Below are positions 7,511 to 14,711 of a DNA stretch of 17,065 nt, piece by piece. Position numbers and translations under genes: made by a program. This DNA is from Treponema sp. (GTDB taxonomy: Bacteria > Spirochaetota > Spirochaetia > Treponematales > Breznakiellaceae), in contig JAIRXN010000166.1 in NCBI GenBank assembly GCA_031268245.1, positions 1-17,065 on the forward strand. Direction: 5' to 3'. Under the pieces are notes generated by a model, which had not been told where the DNA came from, did not search any database, and saw nothing but the letters and a program-made list of their open reading frames with translations. Within the stretch, counting starts at the first letter, position 1; the number at the start of each line of letters is the position of its first letter.

Positions 7511-7523
7511 ATAGGAGTTAGCG

Positions 7524-8801
7524 ATGAAAACAAAAGCGGTACGGGTTTACGGAGTGAATGATTTAAGGCTTGAAGAATTTGAACTGCCGCCCATAAAGGA
7601 TGACGAGATTCTTGCAAGGATAGTGTCGGATTCGATCTGCATGTCAAGTCACAAGCTTGCGATGCAGGGAAATGCCCACAAACGGGTACGGGCGGATCTT
7701 TCCACAAATCCGATCATTGCCGGGCACGAGTTCTGCGGAGAACTGGTGGAGGTTGGCGCCGCATGGAAAGAAAAATTCCGTCCTGGCGACAGGTTTGCCA
7801 TTCAGCCGGCTCTTAACTATCCCGGCCCGGACGGCAGGCCCACGCTCTGGTCTCCCGGTTATTCGTATTCCTTTATCGGCGGAGACGCCACCTATATTAT
7901 CATTCCCACCGAAGTGATGAAGATGGGCTGTCTTCTGGAATACAAGGCCGACGCATTCTACCTCGGCTCCCTCGCCGAACCCATTTCCTGCATTGTCGGC
8001 GCATTTCATGCCCAGTACCATGCAACCAACGGCTCATATATTCATGAAATGGGGATAAAGGAAAAAGGCGCAATGATTCTGCTTGCGGCGGCGGGGCCCA
8101 TGGGTCTGGGCGCCATAGATTATGCTGTCCATAATCCGCGGAAGCCTCATCTTCTTGTGGTTACCGATATTGACGATGCGCGTCTTGAACGGGCCGCATC
8201 CATATTCAGTCCCGAAGAGGCCGAAAAACACGGCGTCACCCTGAAATATGTAAACACAAAAGATTCAGACGATCCTGTTGCGCATCTTAAAGGACTGAAC
8301 GGCGGGAAGGCATTTGACGATGTCTTTGTCTTTGCGCCGGTAAAGCCGGTAGTGGAAATGGGCGACCGTCTTCTGGGAAACGACGGCTGTCTCAATTTTT
8401 TTGCCGGCCCTACCGATCCTGCCTTTTCGGCGATGCTAAACTTTTATAATGTGCACTATGAGGCTCATCACCTGGTTGGAACTTCCGGGGGCAACACCGA
8501 TGATATGATAGAATCCCTGCACATGATGGCGGCGGGGGCAATCAATCTCTCTTCTCTTGTTACCCATATCGGCGGCCTTAATGCGGCGGCGGAAACCACA
8601 ATCAATCTGGACAAGATACCCGGAGGCAAGAAGCTTATCTATACCGGCAAGAATATCCCCCTTACCGCCATTGCGGATTTTGCGGAAAAAGGGAAAAGCG
8701 ATCCGTTCTTCAAAGACCTCTCCGCAATTACTTCAAAGACCCGGGGCCTTTGGAACGGCGAAGCGGAAGAGTATCTGCTGCAACATGCGGAAAATATATA
8801 G
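7524..8801 (+). CDS. sorE: L-sorbose-1-phosphate reductase-like zinc-binding dehydrogenase
   Basis: Medium-chain dehydrogenase of 425 residues. It follows the SorE pattern I recall closely: the N-terminal KAVRVYGVNDLRLEEFELP, NPIIAGHEFCGE, the PGYSYSFIGGDATYIIIP block, SLAEPISCIVGAF, the Rossmann segment AAGPMGLGAIDYA, CLNFFAGP, and HHLVGTSGGNTDDM. Catalytic zinc ligands are likely Cys39, His68 and Glu69. The four-Cys structural-zinc lobe of many alcohol dehydrogenases is absent. SorE reduces L-sorbose 1-phosphate to D-glucitol 6-phosphate, which the SDR upstream could oxidise to fructose 6-phosphate. The ATG follows AGGAG at 7513-7517 with a 6-base spacer. LplA starts 12 bases after the stop. 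Specificity for sorbose phosphate is inferred; another ketose or hexitol phosphate is possible. Confidence 0.83.
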   Translation: MKTKAVRVYGVNDLRLEEFELPPIKDDEILARIVSDSICMSSHKLAMQGNAHKRVRADLSTNPIIAGHEFCGELVEVGAAWKEKFRPGDRFAIQPALNYPGPDGRPTLWSPGYSYSFIGGDATYIIIPTEVMKMGCLLEYKADAFYLGSLAEPISCIVGAFHAQYHATNGSYIHEMGIKEKGAMILLAAAGPMGLGAIDYAVHNPRKPHLLVVTDIDDARLERAASIFSPEEAEKHGVTLKYVNTKDSDDPVAHLKGLNGGKAFDDVFVFAPVKPVVEMGDRLLGNDGCLNFFAGPTDPAFSAMLNFYNVHYEAHHLVGTSGGNTDDMIESLHMMAAGAINLSSLVTHIGGLNAAAETTINLDKIPGGKKLIYTGKNIPLTAIADFAEKGKSDPFFKDLSAITSKTRGLWNGEAEEYLLQHAENI

Positions 8802-8813
8802 GGCGCCCCGATC

Positions 8814-9806
8814 GTGATAAGCCGTATACACAGCATTGAAACCGCGGAAACCAATCCTTACAGGAACATTGCCCTTGAGGCCCTGCTTCTCCGCCGTTTG
8901 AATGCGGGATCGTGTATACTGTATCTCTGGCAAAACCGGCGTACGGTTGTCATCGGCAGAAATCAAAATGCCTGGAAGGAATGCCGTGTCGAGGCCCTTG
9001 AATCTTCAGGCGGCTTTCTTGCCCGGCGTCTTTCCGGCGGAGGGGCGGTGTACCATGACGGCGGAAATCTCAATTTTACCTTTATCATGGGGAAGGAAGA
9101 CTACGATTCAGAAAAACAGAATACGGTAATTCTGCAGGCCCTGCGGGCCGCCGGGATAGAAGCCCGCAGTTCAGGCAGAAACGACATGGAAATTGAAGGC
9201 CGGAAATTTTCAGGTCATGCCTACTACCTTGTGGAAAAGAATGTCTACCATCACGGTACGCTTCTTGTGAACTCAAGCCTTGACGAGGCCGCAAAATATC
9301 TTTCCGTGTCCGCCGGTAAAATCAGGGCCAAGGGGGTTGAATCGGTACGGAAACGGATCATCAACCTCTGTGAACTAAAGAGCGGCCTTACGATTGATGA
9401 ATTGAAAGTTCTGTTGAAAAAATCCTTTGAGGAAGTTTACGGCTTAAAGCCTCAAGCCCTCTGTCCGGAAAGCTTTGAAGGGGAAGAGCTTGACGCGCTG
9501 GAAAAACAGTTTGCCGCCCCCGAATGGAAGTACGGCAGGAATCCTCCGTTTTCGTTTGAATCTTCAAGGCGTTTTCCCTGGGGCGGAGTGGAGATTCGTC
9601 TGGATATCCGGGAGAACAGAGTGAGTGAAGCCGCCGTGTATTCGGACGCCATGGACGAAGAATTTATACTGAAGCTTCAGGTTTTGTTCAGGACTTTGTC
9701 CTTTGACCGTTCTTCATTCAGGACAGCCCTGGAAGAGGCTTTTTCCGAGTCGCCTGAAAGAATTTCCCGTTCGGGAGATATTCTAAATCTGATATTTGGA
9801 GTATAG
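8814..9806 (+). CDS. lplA: Lipoate-protein ligase A
   Basis: Attaches lipoate to the lysine of lipoyl domains using ATP, in the cytoplasm. The 330-residue protein has the full motif set: NPYRNIALEALL near the N-terminus, LYLWQNRRTVVIGRNQN, RRLSGGGAVYHD at 71-82, GRNDMEIEGRKFSG at 121-134 and HHGTLL from 146. These bind lipoyl-AMP. The C-terminal accessory domain (about 240-330) is present. The start is a GTG at 8814 with no clear Shine-Dalgarno site, 12 bases after the SorE-like stop, so it probably depends on translation of its neighbour. It ends 7 bases before rhaB. The E2 encoded at the left of the window is an obvious substrate, although its lipoyl domain is outside the window. Confidence 0.93.
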   Translation: MISRIHSIETAETNPYRNIALEALLLRRLNAGSCILYLWQNRRTVVIGRNQNAWKECRVEALESSGGFLARRLSGGGAVYHDGGNLNFTFIMGKEDYDSEKQNTVILQALRAAGIEARSSGRNDMEIEGRKFSGHAYYLVEKNVYHHGTLLVNSSLDEAAKYLSVSAGKIRAKGVESVRKRIINLCELKSGLTIDELKVLLKKSFEEVYGLKPQALCPESFEGEELDALEKQFAAPEWKYGRNPPFSFESSRRFPWGGVEIRLDIRENRVSEAAVYSDAMDEEFILKLQVLFRTLSFDRSSFRTALEEAFSESPERISRSGDILNLIFGV

Positions 9807-9813
9807 TGAAAAC

Positions 9814-11214
9814 ATGAACTACCATCTTGCCATTGATATCGGCGCCTCCTCGGGGAGGCACATTCTCGGCCGCCTTGAAGGAGGCAGGCTTGTAATTGAG
9901 GAAGTTCACCGTTTCAGCAACGGCCCGCAGGAAAAGAACGGGCGTCTTGTCTGGGATACGGACGCCCTTTTGAAGGAGATAATCGCCGGCATGAAAAAAT
10001 GCGCTGCTCTGGGCAAAAAACCCGGGGCTGTCGGGATTGATACCTGGGGCGTGGACTATGTCCTGCTTGACGGGGAGGACAGAGAGATACTCCCCGCCCA
10101 TGCCTACCGGGATCTCAGAACGGAACCTTTCCTGGCCTCTCCTGTCGGAGACGATGAACTCTACCGGCATACGGGAATCCAGAAACAGTCCTTCAATACG
10201 ATCTATCAGCTTTTGGCCGACAGGGCCGGGGGGCGGCTTGAAAAGGCGGAGCGTATGCTTCTCCTGCCCGAATACTTCTCCTGGAAGCTCTGCGGGGAGA
10301 AGGCCGCCGAATACACCGAAAGCAGCACTACCGGTCTCCTGGATGTTGCCAGGCAGGACTGGGATTGGGAACTTCTTGATAAACTGGATCTTCCGTCCCG
10401 TATCTTTGGAAAGGTAAAAAAGCCGGGAACCATACTGGGACATCTTCGTCCCGCAATTCGGGACGAAGCCGGTTTTGACGCGGAAGTAGTGCTGCCGGCT
10501 ACCCATGACACCGCTTCTGCCGTGCTGGCGGTTCCTTCCCCCGGCTCCCTCTACATCAGTTCCGGCACATGGAGCCTCATGGGAGCGGAGGGCAGCGCCA
10601 TTACCAGCGATGAAGCGCGGCGGCTCAACTATACCAACGAAGGCGGAGCCACCGGAAAGATTCGTTTCCAGAAAAACATCATGGGCCTCTGGGTGATGCA
10701 GGGGCTCCGGAAAGAACTGGGAGACGATGCCTACAGCTTCCAGGATCTGGCAGACCTGGCTGAAAAGGAAGTAGGCGGAATGAATATAGAAGAGGCCGCC
10801 GGGAAATTTGCGGTAGATATAAATGATCAGCGTTTCTTCGCTCCCAAAAGCATGATCGCCGAGTTGAAAGGTCAGTGCGGGAAGGAAGGAAAGCCCATTC
10901 CGGAAAACCCTGCGGAACTGGCTTCCTGTGTCTATCTTAGTCTTGCGTACAGTTACAGTACTTCCGCCGATGAGATTGAACGGCTTACGGGAAGGAAATT
11001 TGACCATCTGTGCATTGTAGGCGGGGGCAGCAAGGATGATCTTCTCAATAAGCTCTCCGCCGCCGCGCTGAAACGGCCGGTCTACGCGGGGCCCGTGGAG
11101 GCTACCGCCATCGGCAACATCGTTATGCAGTGCCTTGCCCAGGGTGAAATCGGAGATGAGGAAGAGGCAAAGGAAATCGTAAAGGACTCGTTTGAAGTTA
11201 AGGTAATTCATTAG
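9814..11214 (+). CDS. rhaB: Rhamnulokinase
   Basis: Phosphorylates L-rhamnulose to L-rhamnulose 1-phosphate with ATP. It is a FGGY-family kinase of 466 residues, near the usual length. DIGASSGR at 8-15 is the first phosphate loop. GIDTWGVDYVLLD is at about 74-86. Other family blocks are the rhamnulokinase-type AHAYRDLRTE, KQSFNTIYQL and LPEYFSWKLCG, then SSGTWSL at 249-255, IMGLWVMQGLRKEL, and the second nucleotide-binding GGGSKDDLLN at about 403. The ATG at 9814 fits the family N-terminus. A TTG 18 bases earlier is in frame but would overlap lplA and add residues the family lacks. The gene starts 7 bases after lplA. RhaA follows after a 160 bp gap with stem-loops. Confidence 0.93.
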   Translation: MNYHLAIDIGASSGRHILGRLEGGRLVIEEVHRFSNGPQEKNGRLVWDTDALLKEIIAGMKKCAALGKKPGAVGIDTWGVDYVLLDGEDREILPAHAYRDLRTEPFLASPVGDDELYRHTGIQKQSFNTIYQLLADRAGGRLEKAERMLLLPEYFSWKLCGEKAAEYTESSTTGLLDVARQDWDWELLDKLDLPSRIFGKVKKPGTILGHLRPAIRDEAGFDAEVVLPATHDTASAVLAVPSPGSLYISSGTWSLMGAEGSAITSDEARRLNYTNEGGATGKIRFQKNIMGLWVMQGLRKELGDDAYSFQDLADLAEKEVGGMNIEEAAGKFAVDINDQRFFAPKSMIAELKGQCGKEGKPIPENPAELASCVYLSLAYSYSTSADEIERLTGRKFDHLCIVGGGSKDDLLNKLSAAALKRPVYAGPVEATAIGNIVMQCLAQGEIGDEEEAKEIVKDSFEVKVIH

Positions 11215-11228
11215 AATACCTTACAGAG

Positions 11229-11270
11229 GCTCTTTCAAAACTTCAGTTTTGAAAGAGCAACCGCTTAAAA
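11229..11270 (+). repeat. Intergenic hairpin repeat, copy 2 (perfect 14 bp stem plus CCGCTTAAAA tail)
   Basis: GCTCTTTCAAAACT (11229-11242) pairs perfectly with AGTTTTGAAAGAGC (11245-11258) around a 2-base TC loop. Two bases later comes CCGCTTAAAA (11261-11270). The core and tail match the element at 946-985 in layout. It starts 15 bases after the rhaB stop. No T run follows, so it is a poor intrinsic terminator; it could protect mRNA 3' ends or be a dispersed repeat. Confidence 0.75.
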
Positions 11271-11346
11271 ATGCATGTTTCGCAGCCGTCAGGCGAGAAA
11301 CTGCAAGAGCCGATGCAAAACCAACCGGGTTTTGCAAGAGGGCTCT
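11271..11346 (+). promoter_or_regulatory. Two further stem-loops in the rhaB-rhaA gap
   Basis: TGCA (11272-11275) with GTTTC..GC pairs with GC..GAAAC and TGCA (11293-11305), with small bulges. Next, AGAGCC (11305-11310) pairs with GGCTCT (11341-11346), enclosing an inner stem of TGCAAAACC (11314-11322) with GGTTTTGCA (11328-11336). GGCTCT at 11228-11233 could instead pair with AGAGCC at 11305, so exclusive folds are possible. The outer stem ends 28 bases before the rhaA start. This could be an mRNA processing region, a leader of rhaA, or part of a longer repeat. TACAAT at 11346-11351 resembles a -10 box but lacks a -35. Confidence 0.45.
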
Positions 11347-11374
11347 ACAATATGTATTTTGAAGGAGGCGTCTG

Positions 11375-12610
11375 ATGTATAACGAAGCGCAGAAAAAGTA
11401 CGGGGAAGCGGGCATTGATACCGAAGAGGCGATGAAGAAATGCGCCTCAATTCCTGTTGCCATTCATTGCTGGCAGGGCGATGATGTAACGGGTTTTGAA
11501 AATTCGGGAGAAGCCCTCTCCGGGGGAATTCAGGCCACGGGCAACTATCCGGGGAAAGCCCGGAACCCCGCGGAACTCATGGCGGATTTGGATTTTGTAT
11601 TTTCTCTTATACCGGGAAAGAAACGCCTCAATCTGCATGCGGTTTACGGCATCAGCAGCAGTCCTGTCGAGAGGGACAAGATCCTGCCCGAACATTTTGA
11701 AGCGTGGCTTGAGTGGGCAAAAAAGAACAATGCCGGTATCGACTTCAATCCGACTCTCTTTTCCCATCCCAAGGCTGCGGACGGGTTTACCCTTTCCCAT
11801 CCCGACAAGAATATCCGGGACTTCTGGATCCGCCATGTAAAGGCTTCCAGAAAAATTTCCGCCTATATCGGCGAAAAGCAGGGGAATCCCTGTCTTGACA
11901 ATATCTGGATTCCCGACGGGCTCAAGGATATTCCCGGAGATCGTTCAGGCCCGCGCCGCCGCCTGATGGAAAGCCTTGATGAAATTTTCGCGGAAAAGTA
12001 CGATTCAAAATATATTGTTGATGCCGTGGAAAGCAAGTTCTTCGGCATAGGCCTTGAATCCTACACCGTCGGTTCGCACGAATTTTATATTGCCTATGCG
12101 GCAAGGCGCGGAATCATTCCGCTGCTGGATAACGGTCACTTCCATCCCTCGGAGAGTGTGCCCGACAAGATTTCTGCGCTGCTTCTCTTCTTTGACAGGC
12201 TGGCCCTCCATGTAACCCGCAATGTCCACTGGGACAGCGATCATTCGGTGCGCCTTGACGATGCAACCAGGGAACTGGCGCGGGAAATTGTCTTTAACGG
12301 TGCGGAACGCTGCCTTATCGGCCTTGATTACTTTGACGCTTCGATAAACCGTATCGCGGCCTGGGCCAGCGGGACGAGGAATTTCCAGAAGGCCCTGCTC
12401 GAAGCCCTGCTTCTCCCCCGGGATGAATTTAAGGCGCTGCAGGACAGCGGGAATTATACAAAACTTCTTGTGCTGCAGGAAGAATTCAAAACCCTTCCGT
12501 TCGGCGATGTGTGGGAGGAATACTGCCGCCGCGAAAAGGCTCCCGGAGCGGAATGGTTCGACAAGGTTACTGTCTATGAACAAGAGATAACAGGCAGACG
12601 GAAAGGCTGA
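11375..12610 (+). CDS. rhaA: L-rhamnose isomerase
   Basis: Interconverts L-rhamnose and L-rhamnulose, the first step of the phosphorylating rhamnose pathway; cytoplasmic and metal-dependent. It has 411 residues, against about 419 in E. coli. Likely metal ligands lie in the TIM-barrel segments GLESYTVGSHEF (Glu228), PLLDNGHFHPSE (Asp252, His255) and VHWDSDHSVRLDD (His285, Asp287, Asp289). N-terminal blocks AIHCWQGDDVTGFE and GGIQATGNYPGKARN are typical of RhaA rather than of the shorter, distantly related rhamnose isomerases. The ATG is preceded by a strong AAGGAGG (11362-11368) with a 6-base spacer, so it can be translated independently of rhaB. CorA starts 7 bases after the stop. The rhamnulose-phosphate aldolase is not in the window. 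Confidence 0.94.
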   Translation: MYNEAQKKYGEAGIDTEEAMKKCASIPVAIHCWQGDDVTGFENSGEALSGGIQATGNYPGKARNPAELMADLDFVFSLIPGKKRLNLHAVYGISSSPVERDKILPEHFEAWLEWAKKNNAGIDFNPTLFSHPKAADGFTLSHPDKNIRDFWIRHVKASRKISAYIGEKQGNPCLDNIWIPDGLKDIPGDRSGPRRRLMESLDEIFAEKYDSKYIVDAVESKFFGIGLESYTVGSHEFYIAYAARRGIIPLLDNGHFHPSESVPDKISALLLFFDRLALHVTRNVHWDSDHSVRLDDATRELAREIVFNGAERCLIGLDYFDASINRIAAWASGTRNFQKALLEALLLPRDEFKALQDSGNYTKLLVLQEEFKTLPFGDVWEEYCRREKAPGAEWFDKVTVYEQEITGRRKG

Positions 12611-12617
12611 TTTTTCG

Positions 12618-13586
12618 ATGCAGTTGTCAATCATCGGTTATGATCCCGCCGGAGCCTGGCAGCGTTCTGCCTCTACCGCAGAAGAATTGCTTGCCTATAA
12701 AAACCCGGCGGGAATTACATGGATCGATGTTGAGGGCCTTGAGTACTCCGGCGTCATACACCGTTTTGCGGAAGAATACCGGATTCATCCCCTGACGGTT
12801 GAAGATATTCTGGATACCGCCCAGCGGCCCAAGGTTGAAGAGTTTGATGATTATCTTTTTATCGTAGTCAAGGCGGTGAACCCGGCAGACAAACTTGATC
12901 TTGAACAGATAAGCCTTGTGATTACGGAAAATACCGTTATAACTTTTCAGGAAAAAACCGGAGACTTTTTCGACGGTATCAGAAAACGCATCCTTAACAA
13001 CGCAGGCAGAATAAGGCGGATGGGAACGGGTTATCTGGCGCATTCGATCATGGATGCCGTGGTGGATGAGTATTTCGTGATACTCGATCGTATAGGGGAC
13101 ACTATCGAATCTTTTGAAGACCGCGCCATCGATGAAAGCGACGATACTTTTATCAGGGATATTCAGATGGTAAAACAGAATCTGCTGCGGGTACGCCGTA
13201 TCATCTGGCCCCTGAGGGAGAGCATCAATGTTCTCCTGCGGCTTGAAAACAATTTTATCAATAAGGATCTGGAACCCTTCTTCAAGGATCTGTATGACAA
13301 CATCATGCAGGCTGTGGAAACCGTGGAAAGCTACAGGGAACTCATCGCAGGAGAGATGGAAGTAAACCTTTCCGCTGTCTCCAACCGGATGAACAAGGTG
13401 ATGAAGGTGCTCACAATCATTTCCACCATTTTTATACCTCTCACCTTTATTGTTGGTGTGTACGGTATGAATTTTGCCTTTATGCCGGAACTCGGCATGC
13501 GCTATGCGTATCCGGTTATATGGGCCCTCATGATCGGCGTCGCAATCGGTATGATCATTTTTTTCAAAAAACGAAAATGGCTTTAG
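12618..13586 (+). CDS. corA: CorA-family divalent cation (Mg/Co) transporter
   Basis: Inner-membrane channel of 322 residues. A soluble N-terminal domain with a long helical stalk (about 1-255) is followed by two membrane helices. The first, around 262-282 (FIPLTFIVGVY), ends in the signature GMN at 283-285. A short loop with MPEL and the second helix (about 296-315) follow, then a basic tail (KKRKW), which fits the family's cytoplasmic C-terminus. The ATG is 7 bases after the rhaA stop. GAAAGG at 12601-12606, inside the end of rhaA, is the only Shine-Dalgarno-like site and is distant. A functional link to rhamnose use is not evident beyond the metal need of RhaA, so it may simply be co-transcribed. 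Confidence 0.94.
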   Translation: MQLSIIGYDPAGAWQRSASTAEELLAYKNPAGITWIDVEGLEYSGVIHRFAEEYRIHPLTVEDILDTAQRPKVEEFDDYLFIVVKAVNPADKLDLEQISLVITENTVITFQEKTGDFFDGIRKRILNNAGRIRRMGTGYLAHSIMDAVVDEYFVILDRIGDTIESFEDRAIDESDDTFIRDIQMVKQNLLRVRRIIWPLRESINVLLRLENNFINKDLEPFFKDLYDNIMQAVETVESYRELIAGEMEVNLSAVSNRMNKVMKVLTIISTIFIPLTFIVGVYGMNFAFMPELGMRYAYPVIWALMIGVAIGMIIFFKKRKWL

Positions 13587-13635
13587 GATCAGATACCTGT
13601 TCCTCAGCCGGGCCTGAACGGCGAAGGTTTCCCGC

Positions 13636-14655
13636 TTGATATACAGGGTTGATGAAGATACACTGCGGAAGGCGGCGGAATTACTGTGCGCCGGAGAACT
13701 CGTTGCCTTCCCTACGGAAACAGTGTACGGCCTTGGAGGGGACGCCTTTAATGCAGGGGCCCTTGCAAAAATATTTGATGTAAAAAAGCGTCCTCGTTTT
13801 GATCCTTTAATCGTTCATATCGCGGAAACCGGAACCCTGGACAGGCTTAGCGATCTCTCCCGGCTGGAAAAGGCAAACCGGGAGAAGGCCGCCCTTTTAA
13901 CCGGGCGTTTCTGGCCCGGCCCCCTCACCCTGGTATTGCCAAGGAGGAGCGAAGTACCGGCCCTGGTTAGTTCGGGGCTGCCGACAGTGGCGTTGCGTTT
14001 TCCCTCTCATCCTGCGGCCCAAAAACTCATCGCTTATTCTACCGGGGCGGTGGCGGCCCCCAGCGCCAACAGCTTCGGGCGTCTGAGTCCCACAAGGTCT
14101 GAGCATGTGGAGGCGGATCTGGGAGGCAGTATAGCGATGATCCTTGACGGCGGGCCCTGCCGGGTAGGAGTGGAATCCACGGTACTGGATTTGACAGGGG
14201 AACTGCCGCGTATCCTCCGTCCCGGCGGCCTTCCCCGTGAAGAGATCGAAGCCCTGGTTGGAAAAACGGCGCAAACACCGCGGGAGGGAGAACCGGGCGC
14301 CCGGCTTTCTCCCGGCATGCTGAAAAGTCACTATGCCCCCCGGACAACACTGATTCTGCACTCCGGGAAGGAAATGGCGGAGCTGCCGTTCAGGGAGAAC
14401 GAGGCGTATCTTTTCTTTGACAGGCCTTCCATGGAAAGCTGGTTTGCGGGGACTTTCTCCGCACAAAACGGGCGGGCCGGGGAAGGGATCTTTTATCTCA
14501 GCGAAAACGGAGATACCGTGGAGGCGGCAGGCCGGCTCTTCGAGATCCTTCACCATGTTGACGGACTTGGGAAAACGTATATCCATGCGGAAGAAGCCCC
14601 GCCGGAGGGACTGGGAGCGGCAATCAACGACAGGCTCACCCGGGCTGCGGCATAG
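13636..14655 (+). CDS. sua5: L-threonylcarbamoyladenylate synthase (Sua5/YwlC type)
   Basis: Makes threonylcarbamoyl-AMP from threonine, bicarbonate and ATP for the t6A37 modification of ANN-decoding tRNAs. The YrdC domain (about 1-200) has FPTETVYGLGGDAFN, KRPRFDPLIVH, FWPGPLTLVLPR, VALRFPSHP and APSANSFGRLSPT. A C-terminal Sua5 domain (about 225-335, from LSPGMLKSHYAP) makes this the long form, 339 residues, rather than the short TsaC form. The start is a TTG at 13636 (MIYRVDED). It is preceded by GAAGG at 13623-13627 with an 8-base spacer, and no in-frame ATG is near. It lies 49 bp after corA and ends facing the HAD gene. Confidence 0.93.
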   Translation: MIYRVDEDTLRKAAELLCAGELVAFPTETVYGLGGDAFNAGALAKIFDVKKRPRFDPLIVHIAETGTLDRLSDLSRLEKANREKAALLTGRFWPGPLTLVLPRRSEVPALVSSGLPTVALRFPSHPAAQKLIAYSTGAVAAPSANSFGRLSPTRSEHVEADLGGSIAMILDGGPCRVGVESTVLDLTGELPRILRPGGLPREEIEALVGKTAQTPREGEPGARLSPGMLKSHYAPRTTLILHSGKEMAELPFRENEAYLFFDRPSMESWFAGTFSAQNGRAGEGIFYLSENGDTVEAAGRLFEILHHVDGLGKTYIHAEEAPPEGLGAAINDRLTRAAA

Positions 14656-14658
14656 GGC

Positions 14659-14688
14659 AGCGCTGATTAAATGCGGCCAATCAGCGCT
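14659..14688. terminator. Hairpin between convergent genes
   Basis: AGCGCTGATT (14659-14668) pairs perfectly with AATCAGCGCT (14679-14688) around a 10-base loop. It lies in the 56 bp gap between the sua5 stop and the end of the convergent HAD gene, where a two-way terminator is expected. Neither strand has a T run after the stem, so efficiency as an intrinsic terminator is doubtful. Confidence 0.5.
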
Positions 14689-14711
14689 TCCATAGAAGAC
14701 AGGCGGAATTC

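Larger units (their letters stand above)
7451..7517 (+). repeat. 67 bp tandem repeat, copy B, contributing the downstream ribosome binding site
   Basis: Second unit, directly abutting copy A with the same order of elements: TATAAT at 7452-7457, palindrome at 7455-7475, hairpin at 7488-7507 with T run to 7510. Its last bases read AGGAG, where copy A has AGGTG. That single change gives the Shine-Dalgarno site of the SorE-like gene at 7524. The spacer contains TACGTA (7483-7488), a small palindrome absent from copy A. Confidence 0.9.

Noticed and set aside
7384..7517. CRISPR array or start of one
   Set aside because: Only two units, directly abutting with no unique spacers, each containing two hairpins. 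This is a tandem duplication, not a CRISPR.
9796..9813. TTG at 9796 as the start of rhaB
   Set aside because: It would overlap lplA and add six residues before the standard N-terminus; ATG 9814 fits the family.
9718..11211. A 497-codon open frame on the minus strand opposite rhaB
   Set aside because: It lies fully antisense to a clear rhamnulokinase, has no recognisable motifs and is rich in low-complexity His, Gly and Pro. It is a shadow of codon bias.
13587..13635. Possible promoter or terminator between corA and sua5
   Set aside because: I see no convincing hairpin with a T run and no -10/-35 pair in these 49 bases.
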